From Balamuthia mandrillaris (taxonomy: Eukaryota > Discosea > Longamoebia > Balamuthiidae), in the NCBI GenBank assembly GCA_031835245.1, contig CM062875.1, positions 1 through 41,385 of the forward strand: a stretch of 41,385 nucleotides of DNA. The letters run 5' to 3'. Positions 40,268 through 41,385 of the stretch are shown here, piece by piece. The position numbers and the translations under genes are program-made. The notes beneath the pieces are model-generated. The model saw nothing but the letters and a program-made list of their open reading frames with translations, had not been told where the DNA came from and did no database searches. Within the stretch, counting starts at the first letter, position 1; the number at the start of each line of letters is the position of its first letter.

Positions 40268-40366
40268 ATGGACTACATTATCAATTTAATTAACAGGTTA
40301 AAACAACAATTTAGAAAATTCAGCCAATTTGTGCTAGAATTATACGAACGTTGGCGAAACTCCTAA
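40268..40366 (+). CDS. Possible 32-aa ORF upstream of nad1
   Basis: ATG 40268 to TAA 40366 encodes an amphipathic, basic/aromatic peptide (MDYIINLINRLKQQF start, ELYERWRNS end). It is too short to judge and has no recognised relative. It may be chance or part of an untranslated leader. Confidence 0.15.
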   Translation: MDYIINLINRLKQQFRKFSQFVLELYERWRNS

Positions 40367-40384
40367 TTTCTTTTTTTTTAAAGA

Positions 40385-41377
40385 ATGGTGCCATCGTTTT
40401 TCTTAAGTGACAACTCGTCGATAGGGTGGCTCCTATCGTTAGTATTTGCCTTGCTTTTGATTCTTGCGGTATTATTATCGATTGCTTTTTTTACCGTATT
40501 TGAACGTAAAGTGTTGGCTGCCGTACAAGGCCGTAAAGGTCCTAATTTTGTTGGTTTTATGGGTATTTTACAAGCTATTGCTGATGGTCTTAAGTTGTTT
40601 CTGAAAGAAACTACAATTCCTAACCGTGCAAGTAAATTTTTATTTGTTTTTTCGCCCATTTTTATGTTTTTTTTGAGTTTGTGTGGCTGATTAGTAGTTC
40701 CAATTAATGGTGTTGTGGTTGCCAATATTGATTTGGCGCTAGTTTTTATTTTTATGATCAGCTCGCTTAACGTATATAGCATATTGGGGGCCGGCTGGTC
40801 GAGTAATTCGCGTTATGCGTTTCTTGGATCGTTACGCGCTGCGGCCCAGGTAATTTCTTATGAAATTATTATGGGTGTTTCTTTTTTATTAACTGTTGTT
40901 ATCTCTCAGTCATATAATTTGACGGACATTGTCGAAATGCAACGCGATTGTCCTTTTATATTAACGATGTTTCCTTTTTTTGTATTATTTTTTATTGCTA
41001 TTTTGGCTGAAACTAATCGTGTTCCTTTTGATTTACCAGAAGCCGAATCTGAACTTGTATCTGGTTATAATGTAGAATATTCCGGATTTATGTTTACGTT
41101 GTTTTTTCTTGCAGAATATGCTACAATTATTTTATTTTCGAATGTTATTGCAATCTTGTTTCTAGGTGGCTGAGTGTTTCCTGATTTGGGAATCTTTTCT
41201 TTGTTTGTGTACTTATTAAAAGTAATTTTTGTGTTGTTTTGTTTTGTTTTGATTCGCGGCGTTTTACCGCGTTATCGTTATGATCAGCTTATGATGTTGG
41301 GGTGGACTATATTGATGCCGGTAGCTTTTGGTTTATTTTTTTTTCATATTGCGGTTTTTTTTTTTTTTTTTGTTTAA
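40385..41377 (+). CDS. nad1: NADH dehydrogenase subunit 1
   Basis: A 330-aa complex I subunit (NuoH) at the quinone entry. It contains [20 protein letters not shown] (about 35-54), [27 protein letters not shown] (in part), and the C-terminal [20 protein letters not shown]-Trp codons are at 40688 and 41171. The length is normal. It is the last gene in the window. If the molecule is circular, the putative atp4 follows 27 nt later. Confidence 0.97.
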
Positions 41378-41385
41378 GTTGTTCC

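Overview
This window looks like a complete or nearly complete mitochondrial genome of an amoebozoan, most like the Acanthamoeba/Balamuthia group (Centramoebida). The reasons are its size (about 41.4 kb), AT- and T-rich coding strand, gene order (nad3-nad9-nad7-atp6-cob, a bacterial-type ribosomal protein cluster, nad4-nad11-nad2-rps2-rps4), UGA read as tryptophan (roughly 70 in-frame UGA codons), a divergent tRNA set whose acceptor stems are mismatched only in the first three pairs, and a LAGLIDADG intron in rnl. Balamuthia mandrillaris is my best guess, partly because a length-variable rps3 locus has been reported there; I could not test it. All genes are read here with genetic code 4.

Layout. 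1-7760: putative atp4, nad3, nad9, nad7, atp6, cob, nad4L, the C-terminal half of nad6, and nad5. 7781-8014: trnM, trnA, trnL(caa). 8012-8505: two overlapping genes on the minus strand, the first recognisable as rps16; these are the only minus-strand genes I support. 8557-18378: atp9, atp1, rpl11, an unknown ORF, rps12, rps7, rpl2, rps19, rps3 (frame-disrupted at a 37-bp repeat), rpl16, rpl14, an unknown ORF, rps8, rpl6, rps13, rps11. 18379-18820: no protein gene, but a terminator-like hairpin, a structured 5S-like RNA candidate and a dispersed repeat. 18821-23727: trnF, cox3, atp8, nad4, nad11. 23746-29176: nad2, rps2, a giant rps4, and an unknown membrane ORF of 399 aa. 29217-31448: dispersed repeat, trnL(uag), trnH, trnI, second trnM, cox1. 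31521-32939: two unknown ORFs (48 and 357 aa), dispersed repeat, trnK. About 32974-36490: rnl with a group I intron. 36549-38234: cox2 with a large internal insertion, then the N-terminal half of nad6. 38254-38657: trnY, W, P, R, E. About 38712-40190: rns. 40385-41377: nad1.

The genes make respiratory complex I (nad1-5, 4L, 6, 7, 9, 11), complex III (cob), complex IV (cox1-3), ATP synthase (atp1, 6, 8, 9 and probably atp4), and part of the mitochondrial ribosome with its rRNAs and 14 tRNAs. Many junctions overlap as TAATG, suggesting translational coupling.

The most unusual observations are: nad6 split into two separately encoded, distant pieces; three tRNAs (Leu, Lys, Trp) that carry C34 in the gene although UUA, AAA and UGA codons are common; tRNA 5' mismatches implying 5' editing; a 37-bp tandem repeat that puts the two halves of rps3 in different frames; minus-strand rps16; and a family of hairpins and dispersed motifs at transcription-unit boundaries.
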